From Hyphomicrobiaceae bacterium (GTDB lineage: Bacteria; Pseudomonadota; Alphaproteobacteria; Rhizobiales; Hyphomicrobiaceae): DNA of 64,000 nt. Of this stretch, positions 18,279-28,465 are shown in pieces. The number at the start of each line of letters is the position of its first letter. Within the stretch, counting starts at the first letter, position 1. Where the stretch lies: the NCBI GenBank assembly GCA_022842785.1, contig JALHOW010000002.1:434001-498000 (forward strand), in the 5' to 3' direction. Position numbers and translations under genes: made by a program. The notes below the pieces were generated by a model. It was not told the origin of the DNA. It ran no database searches and saw only the letters and a list, made by a program, of their open reading frames with translations.

Positions 18279-19508
18279 ATGACAGTTCGCATGCCTCGCA
18301 TGAGCCGCCGCACGGTTCTCGCTGGTCTTGGCGCAGTTCCGCTATCGACAGCCGTTAAGATGCCCGCAATCGCGCAGTCCGGCGACATCCCCATTGGGAT
18401 GGTACTGCCCTTCTCCGGCCCGACTGGACCCTACGGGCCTGATATGAAGAAGGCCGCGGATCTCATGGTAGCCAAGATCAATGATGCCGGCGGTATTCTC
18501 GGAGGCCGCAAACTCAAGTTGTTTATCGAGAACTCGGAGAGCAGCGCAACGGTCGGCGTCGCTGCCACCAAGAAGCTGCTCGAGGTCAACAAGGTCGAGC
18601 TTGTGGGTGGCTTCTGGGGAAGCCCGGTGGCGCTCGCGTCGAAGCCGATCATCCTCGCCGCCAACAAAGTCCAGATGCTCTCCTGCGCCGCAAATGCGGT
18701 CACCGAAGGGGAGACCAAGGGCCTCATCTATCGCTTTCAGGCCAAAAGCACGCAGTGGGGTCCGGCTGGCGCCAAGGTCGTCACTCAGATCGGCGCGAAG
18801 AAGGCCGTCGTTCTCGCTCAGCAGAACCCGTTCGTGGTCGCGATGATCGAGCCCTTCAAGAAGGAGATGGCCGCACGTGGCGGGCAGGTGACGGACGTCG
18901 TCATGTATAATCCGGATCAACCCTCGTACCGCGCCGAGGTGGAAAAGGCGTTCGGCGGAGAACCCGACGCCGTGTTCTGCCTGTCCCTGCTCACGGATTT
19001 CGTCTCGATCGCGAGGGAGGCCTATCGCGGCGGTTTCAAGTCCAAGATCGTCGCGCTATCGATCGGTGCCGATGCCGAAGGAAAATTCCTCGAGGCAGCA
19101 GGCGCCGAAGTTGGCGAGGGCATTCATCATCTTCAGCCTGCGCCACCGCTCGACAGCCCATCGTACGCCAACTTCGTAAAAGAGATGGGCGCGCCAGCCG
19201 GCACCGTGTTCCTGTTCGCTGGCAATGCATACGATCAGATCTGCACGACGGCACTCGCGATGGAGCACGCCAAATCACAAGAAGCAGCCGTCTGGGCGAA
19301 GTCCATGCGCGCCATTGGCAACGGTCCGGGCGAGCCGGTCGACGATGTCATCGAGGCACTGAAAATGGTTCGAGCTGGCAAAGCCATCAACTTCAATGGC
19401 GCTGGCTGCACCTGCGATTTCGATGATGAGGGCAATACGATCAACCGCGCCTTCTACGTGCAAGTGATCAAGGGCGGCAAGAACCAAGGCATCGGCACGG
19501 TTACCTGA
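18279..19508 (+). CDS. Liv-type ABC transporter substrate-binding protein, second importer
   Basis: The 409-residue protein follows an AAGGAG site. It has a twin-arginine-like signal (MSRRTVLAGLGAVPLSTA) with cleavage near residue 33, then IPIGMVLPFSGPTGPYGPDM at the start of the type-1 periplasmic binding fold, and NDAGGILGGRKLKLFIENSE near 67-86. It provides the specificity of the second importer. The following monooxygenase suggests an organosulfur or nitrogen heterocycle or sulfonate ligand; this is inferred from context only. Confidence 0.9.
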   Translation: MTVRMPRMSRRTVLAGLGAVPLSTAVKMPAIAQSGDIPIGMVLPFSGPTGPYGPDMKKAADLMVAKINDAGGILGGRKLKLFIENSESSATVGVAATKKLLEVNKVELVGGFWGSPVALASKPIILAANKVQMLSCAANAVTEGETKGLIYRFQAKSTQWGPAGAKVVTQIGAKKAVVLAQQNPFVVAMIEPFKKEMAARGGQVTDVVMYNPDQPSYRAEVEKAFGGEPDAVFCLSLLTDFVSIAREAYRGGFKSKIVALSIGADAEGKFLEAAGAEVGEGIHHLQPAPPLDSPSYANFVKEMGAPAGTVFLFAGNAYDQICTTALAMEHAKSQEAAVWAKSMRAIGNGPGEPVDDVIEALKMVRAGKAINFNGAGCTCDFDDEGNTINRAFYVQVIKGGKNQGIGTVT

Positions 19509-19545
19509 CACGGCCCTAAGAGACCCAGCAGTCGATCATCAACAG

Positions 19546-19568
19546 CGCGCAGTCCAGAGGACTGCGCG
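19546..19568. terminator. Intergenic hairpin before the flavin monooxygenase gene
   Basis: A perfect 10-bp stem (CGCGCAGTCC and GGACTGCGCG) with a three-base AGA loop. No T-run follows, so it may be a Rho-linked or mRNA-protecting hairpin between the binding-protein and monooxygenase genes rather than a strong intrinsic terminator. Confidence 0.5.
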
Positions 19569-19605
19569 ACAGGGAGCGCGCGGTTTACGGCCGCCAGGAG
19601 GCACT

Positions 19606-20925
19606 ATGTCCAACAAGAGAATTTACCTATGCGGCTTCCTAATCGCGGGCCCTGTCGTCCACAGCCATGCCGTGTGGAGAAATCCGAAATATGAAACGCC
19701 ATTTCTCAAACTAGATCACTACGTCTCCATTGCCAGAACGCTCGATCAAGGCATGTTCGATCTTCTGTTCTTTGCCGATCGGTTGGCTATCGCAGACCGA
19801 TATGGTTCGAGCCACGAAATGGGGATCAGGCTCGGCGATCAGGACGCTACGCGCATGGACCCCATGCCGATCCTCGGCGCCATGGCAGCTGTGACGAAGC
19901 ACATCGGCCTCGGAGCAACACGTTCGACGACCTACGATGCGCCCTATAACATTGCACGTGAGTTTTCGACTCTTGATCACATCTCCTCAGGGCGCGCTGC
20001 GTGGAACGTCGTGACCTCGATGAACGACGGTGAGGCGCAGAATTTCGGCGCTGTATCTCATCTGGGGCACGATGCGCGATATGATCGCGCTGACGAGTTC
20101 ATGGAGGTTACAACCAAGCTGTGGGATAGCTGGGATGAGGACGCCCTGGTTCTGGATCGAGCCGCGGGCATCTACGCCGATCCAGCCAAGGTTCACTACA
20201 TCAATTACAAAGGCAGCTACTTCCAGTCGCGTGGCCCACTCAACATCCCACGATCTCCCCAGGGACGGCCCACAATAATCCAAGCGGGATCATCCGGCCG
20301 CGGCAAGGCTTTCGCGGCGCGCTGGTCCGAGATCATCTTTGCGCTCCAACCCAATCTCGGTCGGATGCAATCCTTCACCAAGGATGTTCATGCGGCTCTT
20401 GCATCTGCTGGTCGTCCCCCGACTGCGGCGAAGGTTTTGATGGCAATGATGCCGTTCATAGGCGCAACCCGCGCCGAGGCCGAAGCCAAGCGAGATCTCC
20501 ATGACAGCCTGGTCGATCCGCGCGTAGGGCTCTCGACATTGGCCGCCCACGCCAACGCCGACTTCGGCGATCTGTCACTGGATGCTACCGTCGACGAGAT
20601 TGCGAGCACCGGCAGCCAGGGCAATCTCGCTGCACTGCGCAGCATCGCGGGCGATGGTGCCATGACCATCGGAGATGCGGGCCGGATCTACGGTGCCGGC
20701 GTGATGTGTCCCCGCGCAGTGGGAACACCCGACGATGTCGCCGACCAAATCATTTCCATCGTGGAAAGCGGTGCGGCCGACGGCTTTGTGATATCGCCAG
20801 CGTTCTTACCCGATACATTCGACGAGTTCGTCCGCCACGTCGTTCCGATCCTCAAGGCACGAGGCTTTCTGCCGTCGCAGCCTGCGCACGGCACGCTGCG
20901 CGACAGGCTGGGGCAGGGCGCTTGA
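19606..20925 (+). CDS. Flavin-dependent monooxygenase, NtaA/SnaA/DszA type
   Basis: This 439-residue luciferase-like-fold protein (LLM class) starts after a CAGGAGG site. It shows the subfamily hallmarks AVWRNPKYETPFLKLDHYVS near residues 24-43, LSTLDHISSGRAAWNVVTS near 120-138, and RGPLNIPRSPQGRPTIIQAG near 209-228. Relatives oxidise nitrilotriacetate, dibenzothiophene sulfone or similar compounds with reduced FMN from a separate reductase. It probably attacks the compound imported by the upstream Liv system. No NAD(P)H:FMN reductase gene is seen nearby, so the reduced flavin must come from elsewhere. Confidence 0.88.
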   Translation: MSNKRIYLCGFLIAGPVVHSHAVWRNPKYETPFLKLDHYVSIARTLDQGMFDLLFFADRLAIADRYGSSHEMGIRLGDQDATRMDPMPILGAMAAVTKHIGLGATRSTTYDAPYNIAREFSTLDHISSGRAAWNVVTSMNDGEAQNFGAVSHLGHDARYDRADEFMEVTTKLWDSWDEDALVLDRAAGIYADPAKVHYINYKGSYFQSRGPLNIPRSPQGRPTIIQAGSSGRGKAFAARWSEIIFALQPNLGRMQSFTKDVHAALASAGRPPTAAKVLMAMMPFIGATRAEAEAKRDLHDSLVDPRVGLSTLAAHANADFGDLSLDATVDEIASTGSQGNLAALRSIAGDGAMTIGDAGRIYGAGVMCPRAVGTPDDVADQIISIVESGAADGFVISPAFLPDTFDEFVRHVVPILKARGFLPSQPAHGTLRDRLGQGA

Positions 20926-21041
20926 GAAGGCACGCATTTCGATCCAGAGCGGCGACGATGATCGATAAAGCGCCTCGATAATCGCCGTACAGAGCCGATA
21001 CGAACTCGCCGTGCAGTGATCGCGGGCAGGATGGCGCTGCC

Positions 21042-22244
21042 TCAGCTCACGGACTGCTGGCGATCGCCCGAGCGGTGGGCATCAACCTTGGACGGCGCGC
21101 GATCGTTGGCTACGATCTCGCCGACGGGGCCGGCACCTCTCCAGTCTTCAGATGATATCCCGGCGCCATGGCGCGGCAAGAGCGGGAAGACGAGTTCGGC
21201 GAAGCGATAGGCCTCTTCGAGATGCGGGTAGCCCGACATGATGAATGTATCGATGCCGAGCGCCATGTACTCCTTGATGCGATCGGCGACCTCCTGCGGA
21301 TTTCCCACGAGTGCCGTGCCTGCGCCTCCGCGCACCAACCCTACGCCAGCCCAGAGATTGGGACTTACGACGAGCTTATCGCGCTTTCCGCCATGGAGCG
21401 CGCGCATCCGCTGCTGACCGACGGAGTCCATACGCTGGAACGTCGCTTGTGCCGCCGCGATCGTCTTGTCGTCTACGTGCTGAATGAGTTCGTCTGCCGC
21501 CCGCCATGCGGCCTCGCTCGTCTCGCGCACGACAACGTGCAGTCGAATACCGAACGTGAAGCGCCGACCGCGGGCCGCGGCCATGATCGCTGCCCGCTCG
21601 ATCTTCTCTGCGACCTGAGCCGGCGGCTCGCCCCAGGTCAGATACTTGTCGACGGTATCGGCGGCGACGGCTATTCCCGCATCGGATGACCCGCCGAAAT
21701 ACAGAGGCGGATGCGGCGTCTGCACCGGCGGAAAAAGAAGCCGCCCATCCTCGATGCGAATGTGACGGCCGGTGAAATTGACGGTCTCTCCAGCGAGAAG
21801 CTGCTTGTAGACAGCCAGGAACTCATGAGTGACGGCATAGCGCTCGTCATGCGGGAGATAAATTCCGTCACCTTTGTTCTCAACCGGATCGCCACCCGTG
21901 ACGACGTTGATGAGCAGGCGGCCTTGCAAGGTGCGATCGAGCGTAGCCGTCATGCGGGCTGCAACCGACGGCGACTGAAGCCCAGGTCGAACGGCGACGA
22001 GAAATCGCAGCTTCTCGGTCAGATGCGCCAGCGAGGAGGCTACGATCCAGGAATCCTCGCAACTGCGTCCGGTCGGCAGAAGGACGCCGAAGTAGCCGAG
22101 TTCATCGGCGGCCTGCGCAATCTGGCGAAGATAGGCTGGGCTCGATGCTCGCCCCCCAATCGTCGTGCCCAGATACCGGCCGTCGCCATGGGTCGGCAGG
22201 AACCAGAGAATGTTTGCACGCTCGGCTGGTGTCGGGGATGTCAT
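21042..22244 (-). CDS. ssuD: FMNH2-dependent alkanesulfonate monooxygenase (SsuD-like)
   Basis: The 400-residue protein begins [17 protein letters not shown] near residue 12 and has [20 protein letters not shown] near 56-75, [19 protein letters not shown] near 109-127 and [10 protein letters not shown]. These match SsuD, which splits alkanesulfonates to aldehyde and sulfite. Length fits the family (about 380). It is convergent with the DszA-type monooxygenase and divergent from the sulfate importer, separate from the ssuACB genes 10 kb away. No ssuE is present in the window. Confidence 0.92.
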   Translation of the reverse strand: MTSPTPAERANILWFLPTHGDGRYLGTTIGGRASSPAYLRQIAQAADELGYFGVLLPTGRSCEDSWIVASSLAHLTEKLRFLVAVRPGLQSPSVAARMTATLDRTLQGRLLINVVTGGDPVENKGDGIYLPHDERYAVTHEFLAVYKQLLAGETVNFTGRHIRIEDGRLLFPPVQTPHPPLYFGGSSDAGIAVAADTVDKYLTWGEPPAQVAEKIERAAIMAAARGRRFTFGIRLHVVVRETSEAAWRAADELIQHVDDKTIAAAQATFQRMDSVGQQRMRALHGGKRDKLVVSPNLWAGVGLVRGGAGTALVGNPQEVADRIKEYMALGIDTFIMSGYPHLEEAYRFAELVFPLLPRHGAGISSEDWRGAGPVGEIVANDRAPSKVDAHRSGDRQQSVS

Positions 22245-22802
22245 GGTCGGGTCTCGCCTGGATTACAGTAAAATCCTCGTCGGATCGGATCCAAGCTTGA
22301 TGTCCTCGGCGAATACCGGGAACTGCAAATATCTTCGTAAGTTATTCCTCCAGGTGTAATGAGCAAACATGCCCAATCTGCCATTCCAGCCTCGTGTCAT
22401 AAGCTTCGAACCAAGAATTCGTTCACGAGCGAAGGAATGCCACCTAGCTTCTCCATGCTGCCTTCGCACCCGGAGGCCGCCGCGGTGATTTGAGCAAGAG
22501 ACTTGCGCCGCGTCATCAAACGCTAAGGTTTCGCGGTATTTCCGCGAACTCCTTTGAAGGAGCTCTGGAATGAAGCATCCGTTTTGTGCGCACCACGCAC
22601 TTGCAGTCATGGCGCTCAGCCGCGGCTGTTGTTGAGGCTGACTTAGGGCCGCAGCGCACGGCCTTCCGCTCGAAAGAGCAACTTGTGTCCGAACCGGCAG
22701 GCGATTTCAGCGAGGCGGCATGGCGCCGCTCGCATCGAAGACGCACGCCCGCTCGCGAATGGCATCACGACGTCATCGTACATGGAACATTGGAGTTTAG
22801 GG
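22245..22802. promoter_or_regulatory. Divergent intergenic region between ssuD and the sulfate-binding gene
   Basis: About 560 bp without a convincing gene, holding the promoters of ssuD (minus) and the sulfate importer (plus). Two back-to-back hairpins are visible: TTCGCGG/CCGCGAA at 22530-22548 and CTCCTT/AAGGAG at 22549-22562. A 115-codon minus-strand frame (22263-22610) is open but has no ribosome site or recognisable motif. Sulfur-responsive regulation is likely from context, but I could not assign an operator. Confidence 0.4.
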
Positions 22803-23837
22803 ATGACCAAGCCTCTCTTCAGCCGCCGCGCGCTCGCCTCCGTGGGCGTGGCTGCCGGCATCGCCCTCGCGGCCACCGCCGGCATTGCCTGGGCGCAGTC
22901 GGTGACGCTGCTCAACGTCTCGTATGATCCGACGCGCGAGCTATACCAGGACTTCAACGCCGCCTTCATCAAGCATTGGAAGACGACCTCCAATGGCGGA
23001 GATGTATCGATCCGTCAGTCGCATGGCGGCGCCGGCAAGCAGGCGCGATCGGTCATCGACGGCCTCGAAGCCGATGTAGTGACCTTGGCGCTTGCCTACG
23101 ACATCGATGCAATTGCGGAGAAGGCCAAGCTGTTCCCACAGGATTGGCAGAAGCGCCTGCCGCACAATTCCGCCCCCTACACATCGACGATCGTCTTCCT
23201 TGTCCGCAAAGGCAATCCCAAGAACATCAAGGATTGGAACGACCTTGCAAAGCCGGGCATCGAGGTGATCACGCCCAACCCCAAAACCTCGGGCGGAGCA
23301 CGCTGGAACTATCTGGCAGCATGGGCTTACGCGCTTAAGCAGCCGGGCGGCGACGAAGCCAAAGCGCGCGAGCTTGTGACCAAGATCTATCAGAATGTCA
23401 AAGTACTGGACTCCGGGGCTCGCGGTTCTACGACCACATTCACGGAGCGTGGCATCGGCGATGTCTTCATCTCCTGGGAGAACGAGGCGTTCCTGGCCCT
23501 GAAGGAGCTCGGTCCCGGGAAGTACGAGATCGTGGTGCCGAGCCTTTCGATCCTCGCGGAGCCTCCCGTCACGCTCGTCGACAAGGTGATCGATAAGAGG
23601 GGCACGCGCAAAGTTGCCGAGGCCTATCTCAACTACCTCTATTCGTCGGAAGGGCAGGAGATTGCAGGCAAGCACTTCTACCGCCCGCGCGATCCCAAGG
23701 TCGCAGAGAAGTTCAAGGATCAGTTCGTCAAGGTCGACCTGATTACGATCGATGAAGTGTTCGGCGGTTGGCAGAAAGCCCAGAAGGAGCACTTCGCCGA
23801 CGGAGCGATCTTCGACCAGATCTACACCAAGCGCTGA
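22803..23837 (+). CDS. Sulfate/thiosulfate ABC transporter substrate-binding protein (first copy)
   Basis: The start taken is the ATG at 22803, seven bases after GGAG, giving 344 residues with an N-terminal signal ([20 protein letters not shown], cleaved near WA-QS). The mature protein shows the Sbp hallmarks [40 protein letters not shown] and [20 protein letters not shown], which line the sulfate pocket. It resembles the second copy at 24601 along its whole length, so the two arose by duplication; their ligand preferences may differ (sulfate, thiosulfate or another oxyanion). Confidence 0.92.
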   Translation: MTKPLFSRRALASVGVAAGIALAATAGIAWAQSVTLLNVSYDPTRELYQDFNAAFIKHWKTTSNGGDVSIRQSHGGAGKQARSVIDGLEADVVTLALAYDIDAIAEKAKLFPQDWQKRLPHNSAPYTSTIVFLVRKGNPKNIKDWNDLAKPGIEVITPNPKTSGGARWNYLAAWAYALKQPGGDEAKARELVTKIYQNVKVLDSGARGSTTTFTERGIGDVFISWENEAFLALKELGPGKYEIVVPSLSILAEPPVTLVDKVIDKRGTRKVAEAYLNYLYSSEGQEIAGKHFYRPRDPKVAEKFKDQFVKVDLITIDEVFGGWQKAQKEHFADGAIFDQIYTKR

Positions 23838-23845
23838 GCGTGACA

Positions 23846-23871
23846 TCCGGCAGGGCCATTTCCCTGCCGGA
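23846..23871. terminator. Hairpin after the first sulfate-binding gene
   Basis: A perfect 10-bp stem (TCCGGCAGGG and CCCTGCCGGA) around a six-base CCATTT loop, nine bases after the stop codon. There is no T-run; it could terminate part of the transcripts or stabilise the mRNA of the binding protein. Confidence 0.6.
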
Positions 23872-23897
23872 CCGCCAAATCTGCACGGAGTTCGCGC

Positions 23898-24464
23898 ATG
23901 GCCACGCCGCTGATCGTACCCGGCCTCTATGGAAGCTGCTCCCAGCACTGGCAAAGCTGGCTCGAACAGCGCCTGCCGTTCGCCCATCGCGCCCTCCAGG
24001 CCAACTGGGACAAGGCTGATATCGGCGCCTGGTCCGAGGTGCTCGAAGGGGCGGTCCTGCGCCAGTCCGACCGCGTCATCCTCATCGCGCACAGCTTCGG
24101 ATGTCTCGTGTCCGTAGCCGCCGCACAGCGCAGCGCGTCACGGATCTCTGGAGCCTTGCTGGTGGCGCCCTGCGACACCCAACGTGTCGGCGTCGATGAA
24201 CGTGCCCTCGATTTCGAGCTGCCGTTTCCGAGCACGCTCGTCGCCAGCCGCAATGATCCCTGGATGACCTTCTCACGCGCCGAGATGTGGGCGGATCGCT
24301 GGGGCAGCCGTCTCGTGGACGCTGGTCACAAAGGCCACATCAATGTGGCATCCGGCCATGGTCCCTGGCCCGAGGTTTTGTCTCTGATCGCGGAGCTTTC
24401 CAGCAATCCGGACGTTCTTGTCCTGAAGCGCGCGGATCGGCCGCCACTGGATTGTGCCGTGTAG
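23898..24464 (+). CDS. RBBP9/YdeN family alpha/beta hydrolase
   Basis: A 188-residue serine hydrolase with the family opening PLIVPGLYGSCSQHWQSWLE near residues 4-23, the nucleophile elbow AHSFG near 64-68, the Asp region ASRNDPWM near 117-124 and the catalytic His in DAGHKGHIN near 140-148. The length is typical for the small RBBP9 hydrolases. It sits between two sulfate-binding-protein paralogues in the same direction, an unusual partner for a sulfate importer. Its substrate is unknown; hydrolysis of an ester that releases sulfur compounds would be speculation. Confidence 0.87.
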   Translation: MATPLIVPGLYGSCSQHWQSWLEQRLPFAHRALQANWDKADIGAWSEVLEGAVLRQSDRVILIAHSFGCLVSVAAAQRSASRISGALLVAPCDTQRVGVDERALDFELPFPSTLVASRNDPWMTFSRAEMWADRWGSRLVDAGHKGHINVASGHGPWPEVLSLIAELSSNPDVLVLKRADRPPLDCAV

Positions 24465-24600
24465 TCCCCCATCTCGGCAGCGCTCCCGATCCTCTGCAAT
24501 AGCAGCCGCGCGCATATGAAACGCACTTCTTCTTCGTTGTGAGGAAAGGCGCTCCGTCCCCATGCTTGAAGTCAGAACAACTCCATAAACGAGCCGTACC

Positions 24601-25614
24601 ATGAGCATCAGATCCTCACTTTCCTGGTTGGGTTTCCTCCTCTCCTTCACTTTCCTGCTCGCCGTGGCGGCCTTCGCCCAGCAAACAACCATCCTCAATG
24701 TCTCCTACGACGTTGCCCGCGAACTCTATAAGGACGTGAACCCCGCGTTCGTCGCTTACGCCAAGAACAAGCTCGGCGCAGACGTCGTCGTCAATCAGTC
24801 GCACGGCGGATCGAGCCGCCAGGCGCTCTCCGTGGTCGGCGGCCTCGACGCTGACGTCATCACCATGAACCAGTCGCCGGACATCGACATTCTCGTCGAG
24901 CGCGGCGGGCTCGTGGACAAGGACTGGCGCAAGAAGCTCCCGCACGACGCGACGCCCTACACGACGACGACCGTGTTCCTCGTGCGCAAGGGCAATCCCA
25001 AGCAGATCAAAGACTGGAACGATCTCATTCGCCCTGACCTGCAGGTGATCGTGCCGAACCCCAAGACCTCCGGTAACGGCCGCTATACCTACCTCGCGGC
25101 CTGGGGTTACGCTCTGATCAACGACGGCAGCGAAGACAAGGCGCGTGAGTTCGTGACTAAGCTGTTCGCCAACGTCCCCGTGCTGGATGGCGGTGGACGC
25201 GGCGCGACGACCACGTTCACGCAACGTGATGTGGGCGATGCCCTGATCACCTTCGAGAACGAGGCCATCTCCATCCAGAAGGAGCTCGGTGCCGACAAAT
25301 TCGACGTCGTCTATCCCTCGCTCAGCATCGATGGCTCGGCGCCGGTCGCCGTCGTCGACAAAAACGTCGACAAGAAGGGAACGCGCAAGATCGCCGAGGC
25401 CTATCTGAGCTTCCTGTTCTCGACGGACGGTCAGCGCATCCTCGCGAAGCACAACTTCCGTCCGCGCGATACGACGGTGCTCGCCGAGAACGCAGAGCGC
25501 TTCCCAGCCATCAAGACATTCACCGTCGACGACAAGCTCGGCGGCTGGGCCGAGGCGAACAAAAAGCACTTCGCGGACGGCGCCATCTACGATCAGATCG
25601 TGGTGAAGAAGTAA
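24601..25614 (+). CDS. Sulfate ABC transporter substrate-binding protein (second copy)
   Basis: This 337-residue protein has a Sec signal (WLGFLLSFTFLLAVAAFA-QQ) and the Sbp motifs ILNVSYDVARELYKDVNPAF, VNQSHGGSSRQALSVVGGLD and VPNPKTSGNGRYTYLAAWGY. It binds sulfate in the periplasm and delivers it to CysTW. The CysT gene begins directly after its stop codon, so this copy, rather than the first, is probably the main partner of the permease. Confidence 0.92.
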   Translation: MSIRSSLSWLGFLLSFTFLLAVAAFAQQTTILNVSYDVARELYKDVNPAFVAYAKNKLGADVVVNQSHGGSSRQALSVVGGLDADVITMNQSPDIDILVERGGLVDKDWRKKLPHDATPYTTTTVFLVRKGNPKQIKDWNDLIRPDLQVIVPNPKTSGNGRYTYLAAWGYALINDGSEDKAREFVTKLFANVPVLDGGGRGATTTFTQRDVGDALITFENEAISIQKELGADKFDVVYPSLSIDGSAPVAVVDKNVDKKGTRKIAEAYLSFLFSTDGQRILAKHNFRPRDTTVLAENAERFPAIKTFTVDDKLGGWAEANKKHFADGAIYDQIVVKK

Positions 25615-26451
25615 ATGTCTGCGGCGACCCAAAGGCGTGTACTGCCGGGCTTCGGCCTGTCGCTCGGCTTCACGCTCGCTTATCTCTCGCTGATCGTGCT
25701 CATTCCGCTGGCGGCAGTGTTCATCAAGACGGCGACACTGTCGTTCAGCGAGTTCTGGGCGATCGTATCCACGCCACGGGTCGTCGCAACCTACAAGCTC
25801 AGCTTCGGTGCCTCGCTTCTGGCCGCCGCCATCAATGTCGTGTTCGGCGTGCTGCTCGCCTGGTCCCTGGTGCGCTACTCCTTCCCGGGCAAGAAGCTGA
25901 TCGACGCGCTTGTCGATCTTCCCTTTGCGCTACCGACCGCCGTCGCCGGCATCTCGCTCACCGCGCTCTACGCCAAGAATGGCTGGCTCGGCCAGTACCT
26001 CGAGCCGCTCGGGATCAAGGTTGCCTTTACGCCGCTCGGTGTTCTCGTGGCCCTGGTTTTCATCGGGCTTCCGTTCGTCGTGCGCACCGTGCAGCCTGTG
26101 CTCGAAGATCTCGATGTCGAATTCGAGGAAGCAGCCGCATCTCTCGGCGCAACGCGCTGGCAGACGATCCGCCGCGTGGTTATCCCGACGCTGCTGCCGG
26201 CCATACTGACGGGATTTGCTCTCGCCTTCGCGCGCGCTGTCGGCGAGTACGGCTCCGTCATATTCATTGCCGGCAACCTGCCGATGATCTCGGAGATCAC
26301 GCCGCTCATCATCATCACCAAGCTCGAGCAGTATGACTATGTCGGCGCCACAGCCGTCGCCTCGGTCATGCTGATCGCCTCGTTCATCCTCTTGCTGCTG
26401 ATCAACGCCTTGCAGGCGTGGACGCGGCGCAGCTCTCGGAGGATCACCTGA
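25615..26451 (+). CDS. cysT: Sulfate ABC transporter permease CysT (CysU)
   Basis: A 278-residue permease with about six membrane spans and the EAA loop [20 protein letters not shown] near residues 164-183 that docks with Cys[21 protein letters not shown] near 101-120 is typical of CysT. Its ATG follows the previous stop without a gap and its stop shares a base with cysW, so expression is tightly coupled. Confidence 0.93.
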   Translation: MSAATQRRVLPGFGLSLGFTLAYLSLIVLIPLAAVFIKTATLSFSEFWAIVSTPRVVATYKLSFGASLLAAAINVVFGVLLAWSLVRYSFPGKKLIDALVDLPFALPTAVAGISLTALYAKNGWLGQYLEPLGIKVAFTPLGVLVALVFIGLPFVVRTVQPVLEDLDVEFEEAAASLGATRWQTIRRVVIPTLLPAILTGFALAFARAVGEYGSVIFIAGNLPMISEITPLIIITKLEQYDYVGATAVASVMLIASFILLLLINALQAWTRRSSRRIT

Positions 26452-27353
26452 TGGCCGGCGCTGCGTCAGCCGTTCCGGGACCGCAGAGGGCTCGCGCCCG
26501 CTACGAGACCAATCCTGCGATCCGCGAGTCGGGCGCCGTGCGCGTGATCATTCTTACGGTCTCGCTCATCTTCTTTGCCACCTTCCTGCTGCTGCCTCTG
26601 GTCGCGGTATTCGTCGAGGCTCTGCGGCGCGGTTGGGCCGTGTACCTCGCGGCAGTCGTCGAGCCCGATGCGCTCTCAGCCATTCGCTTGACGCTACTGA
26701 CCGCCGCGATCGCCGTCCCTCTCAATCTGATCTTCGGATTGGCGGCCGCCTGGGCCATCGCGAAGTTCGAATTTCGCGGCAAGCAGTTCCTGACCACGCT
26801 CATCGACCTGCCGTTCTCGGTTTCACCCGTGATCGCCGGTCTCATCTATGTCCTGGTCTTCGGCGCGCAGGGCTGGTTCGGCCCTTGGCTATCCGAGCAT
26901 GAAATCAGGATTATCTTCGCGGTCCCGGGTATCGTCCTCGCCACCATCTTCGTGACGGTGCCGTTCGTCGCGCGCGAGCTGATCCCACTCATGCAGGCGC
27001 AAGGAACCGAGGAAGAAGAGGCGGCCCTCACGCTCGGCGCGAGTGGCTGGCAGATGTTCTGGCGCGTGACATTGCCGAACATCAAGTGGGCGCTGCTCTA
27101 CGGCGTCATTCTCTGCAATGCGCGCGCCATGGGCGAGTTCGGCGCTGTGTCGGTTGTCTCCGGCCACATACGTGGCCTTACGAACACGATGCCGCTGCAC
27201 GTCGAGATTCTTTACAACGAATATCAGTTCGCGGCCGCCTTCGCAGTTGCGTCACTACTTGCGCTGCTCGCCCTGGTGACACTGGCAATCAAATCCTACA
27301 TCGAATGGCAAGTGAGCCGTCAACCCTCCAGCAGTGACGGAGAACACCCATGA
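26451..27353 (+). CDS. cysW: Sulfate ABC transporter permease CysW
   Basis: Starting at the ATG at 26451, which overlaps the cysT stop by one base, this encodes 300 residues. It shows [20 protein letters not shown] in the centre, the EAA-type loop [20 protein letters not shown] and [18 protein letters not shown], typical of CysW. It forms the membrane channel with CysT; its stop overlaps the start of cysA. Confidence 0.93.
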   Translation: MAGAASAVPGPQRARARYETNPAIRESGAVRVIILTVSLIFFATFLLLPLVAVFVEALRRGWAVYLAAVVEPDALSAIRLTLLTAAIAVPLNLIFGLAAAWAIAKFEFRGKQFLTTLIDLPFSVSPVIAGLIYVLVFGAQGWFGPWLSEHEIRIIFAVPGIVLATIFVTVPFVARELIPLMQAQGTEEEEAALTLGASGWQMFWRVTLPNIKWALLYGVILCNARAMGEFGAVSVVSGHIRGLTNTMPLHVEILYNEYQFAAAFAVASLLALLALVTLAIKSYIEWQVSRQPSSSDGEHP

Positions 27354-28435
27354 GCATCGCTGTCCGCAACATCCGCAAGAATTTCGGAAAGTTCACGGCC
27401 CTCGACAACGTTTCGCTGGACTTTCCCACGGGCGAACTGATTGCCCTGCTCGGGCCCTCCGGCTGCGGCAAGACCACCTTGCTGCGCATCATCGCAGGCC
27501 TCGAATGGCCCGACTCGGGTCAGGTTCTTCTCGATGGTCAGGACGCCTCCATCAAGCATGTGCGCGAGCGTCAGGTGGGATTCGTCTTCCAGCACTATGC
27601 GCTGTTCAGACATCTCACCGTGTTCGAGAACGTCGCCTTCGGCCTGCGCGTCAAACGTCGCGCCGAGCGTCCGTCGGAAGCCGCCATCCGCAAGCGCGTG
27701 CACGAACTCCTCGATCTCGTTCAGCTCGACTGGCTCGCGGACCGCTACCCCGCGCAGCTCTCCGGCGGCCAGCGCCAGCGCATTGCACTGGCTCGCGCGC
27801 TCGCCGTCGAGCCGAAGGTCCTGCTGCTCGACGAACCCTTTGGCGCGCTTGACGCGAAGGTGCGCAAGGAACTCCGCCGCTGGCTGCGGCGACTGCACGA
27901 GGAGCTGCACATCACCTCGATCTTCGTCACCCACGATCAGGACGAAGCGCTGGAAGTGGCCGATCGCATTGTGTTGATGAACAAGGGTCGCGTCGAGCAA
28001 GAGGGTGCGACCAACGAGGTTTATGACCAGCCGGCGACGGCCTTTGCCTACAGCTTCCTCGGCGCCGTCAATCAGCTTCCTGGCTCCGTCCATGGTCAAG
28101 GCCTGAAGGTCGGTGACGACCTGATCCCCGCCAGAACGAACAGCCTCGCCACCGGTGATTCAGCCATCGCCTTCGCGCGCCCCTACGAGCTGAAGATCTC
28201 GACCGAAACAGACAGCACGGGCCTCGCAGCACGCGTGAACCGCGTGCTGCTGAGTGGCGCAATAGCGCGCGTGGAGCTGACTGGAGAGAAAGTGCTGAAT
28301 GGATCGGGCCGTCCTCCTGAGCTCGAAGTCGAGCTGACAAGGGAGGAGTTGGCGCAGCTCGGTCTCTCAGTCGGTCAGCGCGTACGCTTGGTATCGGACA
28401 ACCTCAGGGCCTTTCCTTACGCCGCCGCACGTTGA
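27350..28435 (+). CDS. cysA: Sulfate ABC transporter ATP-binding protein CysA
   Basis: The 361-residue ATPase has Walker [13 protein letters not shown] near residues 34-45, the Q-loop [20 protein letters not shown], signature [16 protein letters not shown], Walker [12 protein letters not shown] and the H-loop [11 protein letters not shown]-terminal TOBE-like regulatory domain follows from about residue 240. It powers sulfate import through CysTW. The gene ends at a hairpin shared with the convergent cysN. Confidence 0.95.
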   Translation: MSIAVRNIRKNFGKFTALDNVSLDFPTGELIALLGPSGCGKTTLLRIIAGLEWPDSGQVLLDGQDASIKHVRERQVGFVFQHYALFRHLTVFENVAFGLRVKRRAERPSEAAIRKRVHELLDLVQLDWLADRYPAQLSGGQRQRIALARALAVEPKVLLLDEPFGALDAKVRKELRRWLRRLHEELHITSIFVTHDQDEALEVADRIVLMNKGRVEQEGATNEVYDQPATAFAYSFLGAVNQLPGSVHGQGLKVGDDLIPARTNSLATGDSAIAFARPYELKISTETDSTGLAARVNRVLLSGAIARVELTGEKVLNGSGRPPELEVELTREELAQLGLSVGQRVRLVSDNLRAFPYAAAR

Positions 28436-28436
28436 G

Positions 28437-28462
28437 GCCGCGGTCATTTCCTTGACCGTGGC
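28437..28462. terminator. Bidirectional terminator hairpin between cysA and cysN
   Basis: A 10-bp stem (GCCGCGGTCA against TGACCGTGGC, one G-T wobble) with a six-base TTTCCT loop occupies nearly the whole 30-bp gap between the convergent cysA and cysN genes. It begins two bases after the cysA stop, so it probably ends transcription from both sides. Confidence 0.65.
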
Positions 28463-28465
28463 TCA

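Noticed and set aside
22263-22610. 115-codon minus-strand frame upstream of ssuD
   Set aside because: No ribosome site or motif; it fills the promoter region of two divergent sulfur genes.
22941-25632. Two long minus-strand frames opposite the sulfate-binding genes
   Set aside because: Both copies mirror the duplicated Sbp genes; they are antisense shadows that resemble each other only because the genes do.
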